A DNA stretch of 64,000 nt from an uncultured Chryseobacterium sp. (GCA_913778505.1 CAJYWD010000029.1:1-64000); one strand, 5' to 3'. Positions 31,046 through 40,754 are shown, numbered from the stretch's first letter. Translations and numbers: made by a program. The notes: generated from the letters alone by a model not told the origin.

Positions 31046-33796
31046 TTATTTTTTGATAAATTTCTGAACGGATTTATCCCCGTTCTTATCCGTCAGTTCA
31101 ATGATGTAGTTTCCGGTCGAAAGCTGATTCACATTGATCTGATGCGAAGCAGATTTACCGCTGGAAATCATCTGTCCTGCCGAATTGATGATTCTGAAGG
31201 TCAATTCTCCGGATTCTTTGGAACGGATATTCAAAACATCTTTTACAGGGTTGGGATAGATTGTATTCTGGTTTTTTCCAGACAGATCGGTCACTGCTAA
31301 TACTTTTTTCTTCGCAATCACCGTGTAGTCTTCTACCTGACCGTAGGTGAAAGATTCACAGCTGGTAGGCACACTATTGTATTTCATAGAAACACGCATT
31401 ACGACAGGATTATCAAAGCTGGCAGTAGCTGGAACGGTAATACTTCTGGTGATAGGCGTTGTGGTAGTAGCTGCCACGGTCACTGGTTTTTCATTCGCAT
31501 CATCGAAATCGCCATCGCCATTCCAGTCGATAAACACTGCGTAACCCTCACTATAGGCGGTTGAAGTCCAAGCAGGTGTGATGCTAATAGTGTAAGTCTC
31601 GCCTTCTGATACTTCCGTGGAAATGTTTGTGAAATCTTCATAACCTGCAGTTCCGGTACTTGGGTTGTCGATAGTTCCGAAAACCACTCTCTTGATTTTT
31701 TCATCCGTAGTATTGCTGCTCTGCGAATTACAGTATTCCACCTGATTGGTAGTCGTGACATTCAGGATATTGCTTTCTCCCGAAATATTTCCATAGACAT
31801 CAATGGCCTTCACGGAGAATTTGTAGGTGGTCATTCTCGTCAGTCCTGTCACCTTATAAGTGAGATTGGCTGTTCTTGCAATTTCAACGCCGCCTTTGTA
31901 CACAATGTAACCTTCCACACCTTCTGCATCGGTGGATGCATTCCAGATCAGATTCACACTAGTACCTTTGGTATTGTTCGAAGCCAGGTTGGTAGGCACT
32001 GTAGGCGGCGTGGTATCCGGTGTGGTGAGATATTTTAAGCCTACACCTACGGCATAGAAAGCATCCTGAACAGCAATCATTTCAGGAGAATTTTCCCCAT
32101 ATAGGTCTTTGGCTACCTGTATTCCGAAATCTCTCGCATTTTTATAGGTAGAATTTGCTGTCAGGTAAGTACTTTCCAGTCGGTACACGATTTTTTCCGC
32201 TTTTTCCCAACCAATTCCTGTTACATTATAGGATCTTCCGAGATCATTAGTTCCTTCTTTACCCATCACCAGAATGTAGAACCAATGGTTAAGAACACCA
32301 CTGTTGGTGTGTACGCCACAGTAATCGTTGCCAAAACTTCCTCCAATCGGCGTTGCGCAGCCTTCTTCCACAGTTGCAGGTTTCCAGTTGATACCGCGAT
32401 AAGTATCCGGCTGGGCAGAAAGCGCCACTTTAGGATTACTCATGGATCTTAGATAGCCTGGCGAAGCTTTGGTGATATCTTCACCAATTAGGAAGGCCTG
32501 CTTTTCCGGAGCATATTTGTGCTCTACGATAGCGCCCCAGATGTCGGAAAAACCTTCGTTCATTGCGCCGGATTCTCTTTCGTAAGCCAGATCTGCAGTA
32601 TATTCACAGACGGCATGGCCCAGTTCGTGAGCTGTAACGTCAAAAGCTGTCAAAGGTTTGAAACGTGTGGCACCGTCCCCGTAAATCATCTCGGAACCCG
32701 TCCAGCCGGCATTTTCGTAGCTGCTTCCATAATGAACGTAGCTTTTGAGAAGAGCTCCATTGTTATCATAGCTATTGCGGTTGAAAGTATCCTTGAAATA
32801 ATCATAAGTTTTCTCTACACCCCAATGCGCATCCAGTGCGGCATTATCAAAAGTGGCATTGTCATATTCGGCGGCAGTCCAGTTGTTATCCGCATCTTTG
32901 AAATCTACGGCGGATCCTACGGTGGTAGATTTTTTGAGATTGTAAGTTCTCACGCCATTGCCACGGGTAATATCCTGCAAAATATAAGACCCTGAAACCA
33001 AATTAGTCTCTATAGATTTAGTTCCGCTGTAACGGGTGTCCGCAGTTCCTGTCGCCAGAAGCACAGGCTCACTTTTCTTGTAAGCCTTGATTCGGATGGG
33101 TTCCTGTTTTTTGATAGTTACCGGAATAAGGTTTTCCTCACCATGATGTTTCAGGACAGCATTGGAAAAAACGATTCTGCCTTCCAGCGCATCAACATAA
33201 ATAATGGCTCTGCTGAGAGGCTTTGCAGCATAGATATCGAATTTATAAACCAGCTGGAGGCTGTATTCTGCCTCACCAGTCTGTACAGGAAGCAGAACGA
33301 GTTCGCCCTGAGGTTTCCTGTAACTGTTTTGTGCTACATAATCTGCGTCTTCCCACATGTATTTCTCAGCATTCACATATCTTAAAGCGTTCGAAAAAGC
33401 ATCGCTGGCGGATATTCTGGCTGTTGTAACAGCATTTTGAGTGGAGAATACATTACCGTTCATGCTCATCAGATTTCCATTTTTATAATGGAGATTGTAT
33501 CGCCCGAATTCCACTTTCAGATTGTTATAAAACATCTGATAATTCTCGTCCACAAAAGCACCGTTGGTTTCGGATTTTTGGCGTCGCATCTCGGTACCCG
33601 GTGAAAGCTTCAGCACGGATGTGAATAGGTCTGAGGGATTTGAAACGGTTAAATTTTTACCGTTTTTGAAGGTCACCATGTGAATGTTCCCTTTGCTGTC
33701 GGTGATTTTTTTGTCAATGTATTCCTGTGCGTGGCCGGAAAATGTGAATCCCACCACACTACACAAAATACCAATTCGTAAAAGTTCTTTCTTCAT
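31046..33796 (-). CDS. Secreted M4 (thermolysin-like) metalloprotease exported by T9SS
   Basis: 916 residues. A signal peptide (about 1-23) is followed by an FTP/PepSY propeptide (about 30-220) and the M4 catalytic domain (about 240-595), with zinc ligands in HELGH (390-394) and Glu414 (GAMNEGFSD) and the transition-state His496 in GVHTNSGVLNHW. Then come a fibronectin type III domain (about 600-690), a GEVED domain (YAVFIDWNGDGDFDDANE ... YGQVEDYTV) and a type A sorting domain (IYPNPVKDVLNI ... VQKFIKK). It is probably an extracellular neutral protease for nutrient or host-protein degradation, matured by loss of the propeptide. It appears intact and is transcribed alone. Confidence 0.95.
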   Translation of the reverse strand: MKKELLRIGILCSVVGFTFSGHAQEYIDKKITDSKGNIHMVTFKNGKNLTVSNPSDLFTSVLKLSPGTEMRRQKSETNGAFVDENYQMFYNNLKVEFGRYNLHYKNGNLMSMNGNVFSTQNAVTTARISASDAFSNALRYVNAEKYMWEDADYVAQNSYRKPQGELVLLPVQTGEAEYSLQLVYKFDIYAAKPLSRAIIYVDALEGRIVFSNAVLKHHGEENLIPVTIKKQEPIRIKAYKKSEPVLLATGTADTRYSGTKSIETNLVSGSYILQDITRGNGVRTYNLKKSTTVGSAVDFKDADNNWTAAEYDNATFDNAALDAHWGVEKTYDYFKDTFNRNSYDNNGALLKSYVHYGSSYENAGWTGSEMIYGDGATRFKPLTAFDVTAHELGHAVCEYTADLAYERESGAMNEGFSDIWGAIVEHKYAPEKQAFLIGEDITKASPGYLRSMSNPKVALSAQPDTYRGINWKPATVEEGCATPIGGSFGNDYCGVHTNSGVLNHWFYILVMGKEGTNDLGRSYNVTGIGWEKAEKIVYRLESTYLTANSTYKNARDFGIQVAKDLYGENSPEMIAVQDAFYAVGVGLKYLTTPDTTPPTVPTNLASNNTKGTSVNLIWNASTDAEGVEGYIVYKGGVEIARTANLTYKVTGLTRMTTYKFSVKAIDVYGNISGESNILNVTTTNQVEYCNSQSSNTTDEKIKRVVFGTIDNPSTGTAGYEDFTNISTEVSEGETYTISITPAWTSTAYSEGYAVFIDWNGDGDFDDANEKPVTVAATTTTPITRSITVPATASFDNPVVMRVSMKYNSVPTSCESFTYGQVEDYTVIAKKKVLAVTDLSGKNQNTIYPNPVKDVLNIRSKESGELTFRIINSAGQMISSGKSASHQINVNQLSTGNYIIELTDKNGDKSVQKFIKK

Positions 33797-33893
33797 ATAA
33801 ATTATTTAACGGATTGGCAATTTATTAATAATTAATTTATTTTTTTAATAATCAATGTATTTTTTTTGTTAATTTTCGACAATTTTACCCATT

Positions 33894-33918
33894 AAAAAGC
33901 CGGCACTGCTGCCGGCTC
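33894..33918 (-). terminator. Terminator of pepD
   Basis: AGCCGGCA (33899-33906) pairs with TGCCGGCT (33910-33917). On the minus strand a short T-run follows. The 33797-33893 stretch is AT-rich and should hold the M4 protease promoter, but I see no good box. Confidence 0.8.
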
Positions 33919-33937
33919 ATTGAGGTATATTGTAAGA

Positions 33938-35380
33938 TTATCCTTTAACAGGAATGTTTCCGAGGATGTCCTGTGTATACTTCCAGAACTTCTGAACCGA
34001 GCTGATGCTGGCCCTCTCGTCCGGTGAGTGTGCGCCTTTAATGGTCGGGCCAAAAGAAACCATTTCCATTCTTGGATAGTTGGCACCGATGATACCACAC
34101 TCTAATCCTGCGTGACAAGCCACAACCAAAGGTTTTTCTCCGAAATTATTTTCATAAAGTTTGGTCATTACTTTGATAATTTCTGCATCGGGTTTTGGTT
34201 TCCAGCCGGGATAGGAACCGCCAAATTCGGTTGAGAGCCCATTACTTTCGAAAGCTGATTTTAATTGATTGGCCACTTCCCATTTGCTAGATTCTACGGA
34301 AGATCGGGTCAGATTTAAAATACTGATTGCTCCATTTTTCAATTCAACTCTTGCAACGTTATTGGATGCTTCTACCAAACCTTCTACATCCGGACTCATC
34401 CGGAAAACACCATTATGAGCCGCATTGATGGAAAAGATTATTTTCTTCGAATTTTCAATAGAAATGGCGTTTTCTGATGAATCTGTTTTTTCAATATTGA
34501 TTACCAGATCTTTTTCTAAGGAAGCAAATTCCTCCAAAATATCAGACTTCAGTTGCTCAATATTTTTTAAAAATCGTGATGACGTTTCTACAGAAAAAAT
34601 TGCTTTGGCTTCTCTTGGAATGGCGTTTCTCAAACTTCCACCATCAATAGAAATTAACTGAATTTGATTATCCAATCCTAAGAATAAAAATCTTCCCAAT
34701 AATTTGTTTGAGTTTCCAAGCCCTTTGTGGATGTCCATCCCGGAATGTCCGCCTTGCAGACCTTTGATTTCGATTTTGAAAATTTCGCCTTTTGCTTCTT
34801 CCAGGTCGAATTTTGCAGAAGCCGTCACATCCACACCACCGGCACAGCCGATGTCGATTTCGTCATCTTCTTCCGTGTCAAGATTGAGCAGGATTTCGCC
34901 TTTCAATTGTCCGGGTTTCAAAGCCAATGCGCCTGTCATTCCCGTTTCTTCGTCAATCGTGAAGAGTGCTTCTAATTCCGGATGTGCAATGTCGTTGCTT
35001 TCTAAGATGGACATAATCGTGGCGACGCCCAAGCCGTTGTCTGCGCCCAAAGTGGTTCCCTTAGCTCTAACCCAATCGCCGTCTACATACATTTGGATGC
35101 CTTGGGTTTCGAAGTCAAAATCGACGTCATTGTTTTTTTGGCAAACCATATCCAGGTGCGATTGCATCACGATGGGTGTTCGGTTTTCCATTCCCGGCGT
35201 TGCAGGTTTTGTGATGATGACATTCCCAACTTCGTCAACCGTAGTTGGTAGTCCCAACTTTTCGCCAAATTCTTTTATGAATTGTATAACTTTTTCTTCT
35301 TTTTTTGATGGTCTTGGAACCGAGTTCAGTGCTTCGAAATTTTTCCAGATCTCTTTTGGCTCCAGTTGTGAATATTCCAT
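33938..35380 (-). CDS. pepD: Aminoacyl-histidine dipeptidase (M20 family)
   Basis: Cytosolic zinc dipeptidase of the PepD/carnosinase type, about 480 residues from the ATG at 35380. Metal ligands are visible in MQSHLDMVCQK (His and Asp), TTLGADNGLGVA, TIDEETGMTGA (catalytic Glu pair) and LNLDTEEDDE. The lid domain has LQGGHSGMDIHKGLGN, and the C-terminus has ACHAGLECGIIG and SFGPTIKGAHSPDE. The frame continues upstream to 35434 but the added residues are not conserved-looking, and the promoter box lies there. It stands alone with its own promoter and terminator. Confidence 0.93.
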   Translation of the reverse strand: MEYSQLEPKEIWKNFEALNSVPRPSKKEEKVIQFIKEFGEKLGLPTTVDEVGNVIITKPATPGMENRTPIVMQSHLDMVCQKNNDVDFDFETQGIQMYVDGDWVRAKGTTLGADNGLGVATIMSILESNDIAHPELEALFTIDEETGMTGALALKPGQLKGEILLNLDTEEDDEIDIGCAGGVDVTASAKFDLEEAKGEIFKIEIKGLQGGHSGMDIHKGLGNSNKLLGRFLFLGLDNQIQLISIDGGSLRNAIPREAKAIFSVETSSRFLKNIEQLKSDILEEFASLEKDLVINIEKTDSSENAISIENSKKIIFSINAAHNGVFRMSPDVEGLVEASNNVARVELKNGAISILNLTRSSVESSKWEVANQLKSAFESNGLSTEFGGSYPGWKPKPDAEIIKVMTKLYENNFGEKPLVVACHAGLECGIIGANYPRMEMVSFGPTIKGAHSPDERASISSVQKFWKYTQDILGNIPVKG

Positions 35381-35404
35381 TTTTTTTGAAATTTTTTTTG
35401 AACT

Positions 35405-35435
35405 GCAATTTACAGAAAGGAAAACGAAGAACAAA
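35405..35435 (-). promoter_or_regulatory. pepD promoter (TTTG-N19-TAAATTGC)
   Basis: On the minus strand TTTG (35435-35432) is followed after 19 bp by TAAATTGC (35412-35405), one base off the TAnnTTTG pattern. It supports translation from 35380. Confidence 0.55.
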
Positions 35436-35469
35436 GGAATAAAGATAATTTGGTGTCAAAGCCCCTAGC

Positions 35470-35562
35470 CCATAGTAGCGGTTACCCCACAGCAAGCCCT
35501 TCGAAAGGCTCAGGACAGGCTGGCTTGCGAGGAGTAATAGCGGATAGCGGGAAATAGCTCCT
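35470..35562. repeat. Dispersed structured repeat, copy 2
   Basis: Arms CCATAGTAGCGG (35470-35481) and ATAGCGG..AGCTCCT (about 35537-35562) match copy 1 at 112-210. The core differs: a hairpin with GCAAGCC (35492-35498) and GGCTTGC (35522-35528) around TTCGAAAGGCTCAGGACAG, which resembles a motif common in bacterial intergenic repeats. Confidence 0.7.
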
Positions 35563-35564
35563 GA

Positions 35565-35588
35565 TTGAGTTTGAGAGTTTGAGAGTTT
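35565..35588. repeat. Short 8-bp array (TTGAGTTT, GAGAGTTT twice)
   Basis: Three units in 8-bp register directly after repeat copy 2. The unit GAGAGTTT recurs in the longer array at 40755-40858. Confidence 0.6.
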
Positions 35589-35592
35589 TTAT

Positions 35593-35622
35593 AAAAAAAA
35601 ACGCTCCAGAATTCTGAAGCGT
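35593..35622 (-). terminator. Terminator of ahcY
   Basis: ACGCTCCAG (35601-35609) pairs with CTGAAGCGT (35614-35622) with one mismatch. On the minus strand a run of eight or more T follows. Confidence 0.85.
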
Positions 35623-35651
35623 TTATTATGCTGTAAGCTAAAAGCCATTGG

Positions 35652-36965
35652 CTAGTAACGGTAATATTCCGGTTTGAATGGACCTTCTACTTTTACACCG
35701 ATATAATCTGCCTGTTCCGGGGAAAGTGTTTCCAACTCAACGCTTAATTTCTTAAGGTGAAGCGCAGCAACTTTTTCGTCCAAGTGTTTTGGTAGCATAT
35801 AAACCTCGTTTCCGTAAGCTTCAGAGTTGGTCCAAAGTTCGATTTGAGCCAATGTCTGGTTAGAGAATGAGTTAGACATTACGAAAGATGGATGTCCGGT
35901 TGCGCATCCAAGGTTTACCAAACGGCCTTCTGCAAGGATGATCACTTCCTTACCTTCGATGGTGTAGATATCAACCTGAGGCTTCACTTCAGATTTGGTG
36001 TGACCATAGTTTTTGTTTAGCCAAGCCATATCGATTTCGTTATCGAAGTGACCGATGTTACAAACAATCGCTTTATCTTTTAATTTCAAGAAATGCTCAG
36101 CTCTTACGATATTGAAATTACCGGTAGTCGTGATGACGATGTCAGCGTTATCCACCACGGTATCCAATCTTTTCACTTCGTAACCGTCCATCGCCGCCTG
36201 AAGCGCACAGATTGGATCGATTTCAGTTACCGTAACGATAGAACCGGCACCTCTGAAAGATGCTGCTGTCCCTTTTCCAACGTCTCCGTATCCGCAAACG
36301 ACCACTCTTTTTCCGGCAAGCATCACATCAGTCGCTCTTCTCACCGCATCTACTGCAGATTCTTTACAACCGTATTTGTTATCGAATTTTGATTTGGTAA
36401 CAGAATCATTGACGTTGATGGCTGGCATTACCAAAGTTCCGTTCTTCATTCTTTCGTACAATCTGTGAACTCCGGTCGTTGTTTCTTCGGAAAGACCTTT
36501 GATTCCGGCAGTCAGTTCAGGATATTTGTCGAAAACCATATTGGTCAAATCGCCACCGTCATCCAAAATCATATTCAATGGCTTTCTGTCTTCGCCAAAG
36601 AAAATGGTTTGCTCGATACACCAATCAAATTCTTCCTCGTTAAGACCTTTCCATGCATAAACCGGAATTCCGGCAGCAGCAATGGCAGCAGCAGCGTGAT
36701 CCTGGGTAGAGAAAATATTACAAGAAGACCAAGTAACATCAGCTCCCAATGCTACAAGAGTTTCAATCAAAACTGCAGTCTGGATGGTCATGTGCAGACA
36801 TCCTGCGATTCTGGCACCTTTAAGTGGCTGAGACGGTCCGAATTCTTCACGAATGGCCATCAGACCAGGCATTTCAGCTTCGGCCAAAGTGATTTCTTTT
36901 CTTCCCCATTCTGCAAGGGAAATGTCCTTAACTTTATAAGGAATGTATTGTGTTGTTGTACTCAT
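35652..36965 (-). CDS. ahcY: Adenosylhomocysteinase
   Basis: Splits S-adenosylhomocysteine into adenosine and homocysteine, removing the by-product of methyltransferases. 437 residues, standard for the NAD-bound bacterial enzyme. Motifs: [14 protein letters not shown] with the conserved His, [34 protein letters not shown], the NAD-binding [31 protein letters not shown], and the C-terminal KPEYYRY. It is transcribed alone from a good promoter. Nearby genes do not complete the methyl cycle. Confidence 0.97.
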   Translation of the reverse strand: MSTTTQYIPYKVKDISLAEWGRKEITLAEAEMPGLMAIREEFGPSQPLKGARIAGCLHMTIQTAVLIETLVALGADVTWSSCNIFSTQDHAAAAIAAAGIPVYAWKGLNEEEFDWCIEQTIFFGEDRKPLNMILDDGGDLTNMVFDKYPELTAGIKGLSEETTTGVHRLYERMKNGTLVMPAINVNDSVTKSKFDNKYGCKESAVDAVRRATDVMLAGKRVVVCGYGDVGKGTAASFRGAGSIVTVTEIDPICALQAAMDGYEVKRLDTVVDNADIVITTTGNFNIVRAEHFLKLKDKAIVCNIGHFDNEIDMAWLNKNYGHTKSEVKPQVDIYTIEGKEVIILAEGRLVNLGCATGHPSFVMSNSFSNQTLAQIELWTNSEAYGNEVYMLPKHLDEKVAALHLKKLSVELETLSPEQADYIGVKVEGPFKPEYYRY

Positions 36966-36997
36966 ATTAATACGGATAATATTTTAAAATCAAAGTG

Positions 36998-37026
36998 CAA
37001 AAATACAACATATAATTAAGAAACAA
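36998..37026 (-). promoter_or_regulatory. ahcY promoter (TTG-N18-TATTTTTG)
   Basis: On the minus strand TTG (37026-37024), an 18-bp spacer and TATTTTTG (37005-36998), 32 bases before the ATG. Confidence 0.75.
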
Positions 37027-37571
37027 AAATGGTGAATTCAAAATGAAAAGCCGTAAAAATTATGTTAGCCTGAAGAATCTGATGTTCGAGGTGATTTTAA
37101 AGAATCGTGTAGGGTTAAAAATTTTCACTTTGATAAGGTCTTGTACTTCTCTAAGCTCCCTCCAGGCTTTCTCTAAGCTTTTGCTATCGTGTTTGTCTAA
37201 TTTATTTTATTTATAAATTTAATTATAATTAAAAATTTACTAAATTTAATGATTATTAGTAAATGTTTTTTTAAGATTAAAATTCTTACTATTGTTCGCA
37301 CCGCTTTAACCTTTCAGGATATATTGCCAAAAAGTGTGAACATCGTTTACGAATGGCGTTACTGAGCCATTTCATTGATTATGAATTGTATCATAATTCC
37401 TTTTATTTGTCAGTAACATCGGATAAAGACATACCGGAATAATCTTTTTGCTAAAGATTTCTTGGTTTTATTGGATGATGGACTGTCTGGTTTCTTTGCT
37501 TCTGACCTATTTAGCCTTGAGGACTTTGCGGGGATAAATAATTAATATCCCAACAGGTATTTTTTCTTAAA
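37027..37571. other. Long non-coding stretch between ahcY and the decayed T9SS gene
   Basis: More than 500 bp without a convincing gene. Part is very AT-rich (about 37200-37290). Codons in some frames look like eroded coding sequence, but I could not identify a parent protein. It may be debris from the same loss event as the neighbouring pseudogene. Confidence 0.4.
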
Positions 37572-37602
37572 GTAAAAAACCCGGAAACATAACCCTCCGG
37601 AT
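37572..37602 (-). terminator. Terminator after the T9SS remnant
   Basis: CCGGA (37581-37585) pairs with TCCGG (37596-37600). On the minus strand the stem is followed by a T-run. Confidence 0.6.
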
Positions 37603-37619
37603 TACCGTAACAATTAAAA

Positions 37620-38004
37620 TTACTTTTTGATGATTTTGTAGCTGCTGTTTTTATGATCAGAGCTGATCTTTACCACGTAATTACCCTTCGGTAAAGAAGA
37701 AAGATTGATTTGTGATTTTCGGGATTGAGGCATTTCTGCAAGCCACAATTTCCCGGAATAATCGTAAACCTGAACGGAAGATATCTCTGCATCTCCGGAG
37801 ATATTGATGATATCAGTAACCGGATTTGGATACACCGAAAACTTGTTTTGACGGACATCGGCAACAGCCATGGCGTCGTCTGCTGCCACTGTCCAAAGCT
37901 CGTAGCCACTTTCGTTATACTTTGCTGTGTGTTTCCGTGTCACGGCTGTTTTGAGCCAAGCCAAAACTGCATAAGAAGACAAAAATTATTGGTATAAATT
38001 TCAA
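37620..38004 (-). pseudogene. Remnant of a T9SS-exported protein (internal deletion plus frameshift)
   Basis: From about 38004 one minus frame encodes a signal-peptide-like start (TTG, then KFIPIIFVFLCSFGLAQNS) and stops soon after (…THSKV). A different frame, open from 37982, continues as YNESGYELWTVAADDAMAVAD, then a complete type A sorting domain (VYPNPVTDIINIS ... SYKIIKK). The simplest reading is a secreted protein that lost its whole central region, leaving signal and sorting ends out of frame. The start codon also appears mutated. A real 120-residue protein from 37982 is unlikely because it would lack an export signal. Confidence 0.65.
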
Positions 38005-38114
38005 AACAAAAACGAGTGATCTATTAAAAATTCGTAAATTTATGTAAATATTATGTTTGAAAATATATCAGCAATGGATTATCCTTGAATCATTTGCATT
38101 TATAAAGTTAATCC

Positions 38115-38864
38115 TCAGAAAAGATAATCCTTCATTCTGGACACGGCCAGTTCGTTTTCGTCAATAAACTGCAGAAGTTGCTCCAGCCTGTCCTCAAACT
38201 TTCTTCCTGTGTTCATCCTTTTATAAAATGGTAGTTCAAAAGGGGATTCGTCATTGGCGAAAAACTGCCAGCTGTTGGCATAAATCATCACATATTCATT
38301 GTTCTTCAGGCTTTCCAGCAACATATTTTCGTAGTATTTCATCGGCGTCATCTGCAGCACGTAATCATTAAAAGGAAGCTGAGAGTACGGTGACTGACTT
38401 TCCGGAACAATGGTCAGATCATCTTGCTCGTAGATATCAGTTTTGGTCGTCAGTTTGCGCCAGAGAAAATTAATTTTAGAACTTTCAATATTCGATACGT
38501 AGCTGAATTCCAGATTTTTAATTTCAGGATAAGTCAATCGGCGGAGCTTCTGCCTCATGCCTCGAATGGGTTTTTCCAGCAGCTGCTCCAGATTTTTTTT
38601 AGTGTTTTCAATGCGTACGATGTCGGAATTGACATTATATAGCGCAATTTCATGACCGGCAAATGCCATATTTCTGATCAGTTTCTGCAGCTGTTCGGCA
38701 ATGCCGGCTTCAATAAAAAACGTGGCCTTGTACTCATGAAGTTCCAGTAGGAGCATGATACTTTCTGCCTTGTTTTCCAAAGCCGCCAGCTGTTGCTCAT
38801 GATCTTTTTCCCTCGCTTTGAAAGGCTGATCAGAGAGTGCGATATTGAAGGTGAGAAGTATCAC
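38115..38864 (-). CDS. NodB-like (polysaccharide deacetylase-related) protein
   Basis: 249 residues. ILLTFNIALSD at the start and YKATFFIEAGIAEQLQKLIR followed by GHEIALYNVN recall the NodB fold (TFDD, ATFF, GHEI-H motifs). The classic metal-binding Asp pair and His motif are altered: NIALSD for TFDD and GHEIALYN for GHEIGNHT. Deacetylase activity is therefore doubtful, and a binding or degenerate role is possible. The start lies nine bases downstream of the threonine dehydrogenase stop, so both are probably one operon. Confidence 0.7.
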   Translation of the reverse strand: MILLTFNIALSDQPFKAREKDHEQQLAALENKAESIMLLLELHEYKATFFIEAGIAEQLQKLIRNMAFAGHEIALYNVNSDIVRIENTKKNLEQLLEKPIRGMRQKLRRLTYPEIKNLEFSYVSNIESSKINFLWRKLTTKTDIYEQDDLTIVPESQSPYSQLPFNDYVLQMTPMKYYENMLLESLKNNEYVMIYANSWQFFANDESPFELPFYKRMNTGRKFEDRLEQLLQFIDENELAVSRMKDYLF

Positions 38865-38873
38865 GCCAATTAT

Positions 38874-39830
38874 TTAGAGATGACCCAGTTTTTTTCTGAG
38901 GTTCCGGATCATATCCACCGACATTGATGAGATATCAAATTTGTAATCCAGGCCCCAATCCTGTTTGGCAGCAGAATCATCGATGCTGGCCGGCCAGGAA
39001 TCCGCAATGGCCTGACGAAAATCCGGCTCATATTTAATTTCAAAATCGGGCATAGTCTTTTGGATTTCTACAGCCAATTCTTTTGGGGTAAAGCTCATGC
39101 CGCCCAGATTGTAGGAATAGCGGATTTTTACCTGCTCTTTCGGTGCTGTCATCAGCTTAATGGTCGCATCGATGGCATCATCCATGTAAAGCATTGGCAT
39201 GGCGGTGTTTTCGCTAATGAAACTTGTGTATTTTCCTTTTTCTACCGCTTCGTAAAAGATTTCAACCGCATAGTCTGTGGTACCACCGCCCGCCGGAGCT
39301 TTCCACGAAATCAGACCGGGATAGCGGATGCTGCGGATATCAACACCATATTTTTCAAAGTAGTATTCGCACCATTTTTCGCCTGCCATTTTGGAAATGC
39401 CATAGACTGTTGTTGGGTTCAGAACCACTTCCTGGCTTACGTCTTCTTTAGGAATTCCCTTCCCGAAAACGGCTATGGAACTTGGCCAGAATATCTTTTG
39501 GATCAGTCCTTCTTTTGCCAGTTCGCAAAGGTGGATCAGCGGTTCCAGATTAAGTTTCCATGCAAAAAGCGGTTGTTTTTCGGACGTTCCGGAGAGGAGT
39601 GAAGCGAGATGATAAACCGTGGTGATATTATGCTGTTTGATGACATCTGTAACGGCTTGGAAATTAGTAACATCCAATCTCTCGTAGTGGCCGGCTTCCG
39701 TGATGCCTTCCTTCCATTTATCCAGACCGGAAGCGATGACGTTTTCTCTGCCATACATTTCTGATAATCTGGATGTTAGTTCCGTTCCGATCTGGCCCAG
39801 CGCACCGGTGATGAGGATTTTTTCTTTCAT
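38874..39830 (-). CDS. L-threonine 3-dehydrogenase, SDR type
   Basis: Oxidises threonine to 2-amino-3-ketobutyrate with NAD, the first step of threonine breakdown to glycine. 318 residues from the ATG at 39830. ILITGALGQIGTEL is the Rossmann glycine motif, WPSSIAVFG holds the active Ser, TVYGISKMAGE the Tyr/Lys pair, and YPGLISWKAPAGGGTTDYAV is characteristic of the short-chain-type threonine dehydrogenases known from Flavobacterium. Ten upstream in-frame residues are not conserved-looking and are excluded. A general epimerase is the alternative, but the GGGTTDYA segment makes this assignment good. Confidence 0.88.
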   Translation of the reverse strand: MKEKILITGALGQIGTELTSRLSEMYGRENVIASGLDKWKEGITEAGHYERLDVTNFQAVTDVIKQHNITTVYHLASLLSGTSEKQPLFAWKLNLEPLIHLCELAKEGLIQKIFWPSSIAVFGKGIPKEDVSQEVVLNPTTVYGISKMAGEKWCEYYFEKYGVDIRSIRYPGLISWKAPAGGGTTDYAVEIFYEAVEKGKYTSFISENTAMPMLYMDDAIDATIKLMTAPKEQVKIRYSYNLGGMSFTPKELAVEIQKTMPDFEIKYEPDFRQAIADSWPASIDDSAAKQDWGLDYKFDISSMSVDMIRNLRKKLGHL

Positions 39831-39925
39831 AGTTTCATTTTTACTTTTCCTGATTCGCAAATCTAATTAAATTTGGGTTTGGGAATCAAAAAGAGTTCCA
39901 TAAAATTTATATAAAAATCTCTGTC

Positions 39926-40750
39926 ATGAAGAATCTATCGCCTATTCTAGAAGTTACTGAACTCCGAGATATGTCCGGGAAACAAAATCTAAGGATTTAT
40001 GATGTACGCACAGGTCCGGAAGCCTGGCAAGAATATCTCAACAAGCATCTGGAAAATGCTGTTTTCACAAACCTTAATAGAGATCTGGCAAAAATTGACG
40101 ATCCTAAATTCGGCGGCCGGCATCCTTTACCTCAGTTTGACAGTTTTATAAAAACATTGGGGAAATTAGGAATTGATGCTGATTCTCACGTCGTGATTTA
40201 TGATGACAAAAATGGTGCGAATGCAGCAGCACGTTTCTGGTGGATGCTTCGTGCTGTGGGTCACCGGAATGTTCAGGTTCTGAATGGCGGATTACAATGG
40301 GCAGAAAATCGAAATTACCCTTTGAGTTCTGGTGAAGATTCTTATCTCGAAACTGAATATATTTCTGAATACAAAGATTGGCAATGGCCACAGGTTTGGA
40401 TTGATGATGTGAGGAAAGCAACGCAGGATTCGGAATCCGCAATTGTAGACGTGCGAGAATCCCAGCGGTATGAAGGCATCAGCGAGCCTATTGATTTAGT
40501 TGCCGGACATATTCCGAATGCTAAGAATTTCCCTTTTGCTGATAACTTAGATGAAAATGGTTTGTTTAAATCTCCAAAAGAACTTAGAGCATTGTATTCA
40601 GAATTATTTGAGAATTATGATAAGAATAGAATCATCTTCCATTGCGGAAGCGGTGTGACGGCTTGTCATTCGCTTTTAGCTTTGGATTATGCCGGTTTCG
40701 AAATTCCGAATCTGTACGTGGGAAGCTGGAGTGAGTGGAGCAGGAATTGA
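39926..40750 (+). CDS. sseA: Thiosulfate/3-mercaptopyruvate sulfurtransferase (tandem rhodanese)
   Basis: 274 residues with two rhodanese domains. The first (about 1-130) is structural, with VVIYDDKNGANAAARFWWML. The second carries the active Cys in IIFHCGSGVTACHS; the CGSGVTA loop indicates mercaptopyruvate preference over thiosulfate. It transfers sulfane sulfur to cyanide or thiol acceptors in the cytoplasm. Divergent from the threonine dehydrogenase. Its stop codon runs directly into an 8-bp repeat array, and no terminator hairpin is evident other than what the array might form. Confidence 0.92.
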   Translation: MKNLSPILEVTELRDMSGKQNLRIYDVRTGPEAWQEYLNKHLENAVFTNLNRDLAKIDDPKFGGRHPLPQFDSFIKTLGKLGIDADSHVVIYDDKNGANAAARFWWMLRAVGHRNVQVLNGGLQWAENRNYPLSSGEDSYLETEYISEYKDWQWPQVWIDDVRKATQDSESAIVDVRESQRYEGISEPIDLVAGHIPNAKNFPFADNLDENGLFKSPKELRALYSELFENYDKNRIIFHCGSGVTACHSLLALDYAGFEIPNLYVGSWSEWSRN

Positions 40751-40754
40751 GTTG

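Noticed and set aside
31046-33796. Inactive M4 protease because of HELGH in place of the more common HELTH/HEVTH
   Set aside because: Both zinc His, the catalytic Glu, the downstream Glu ligand and the second-shell His are present; Gly at the fourth position is tolerated in HExxH.
37027-37571. Insertion-sequence remnant
   Set aside because: I found no terminal inverted repeats, target duplication or transposase-like residues.
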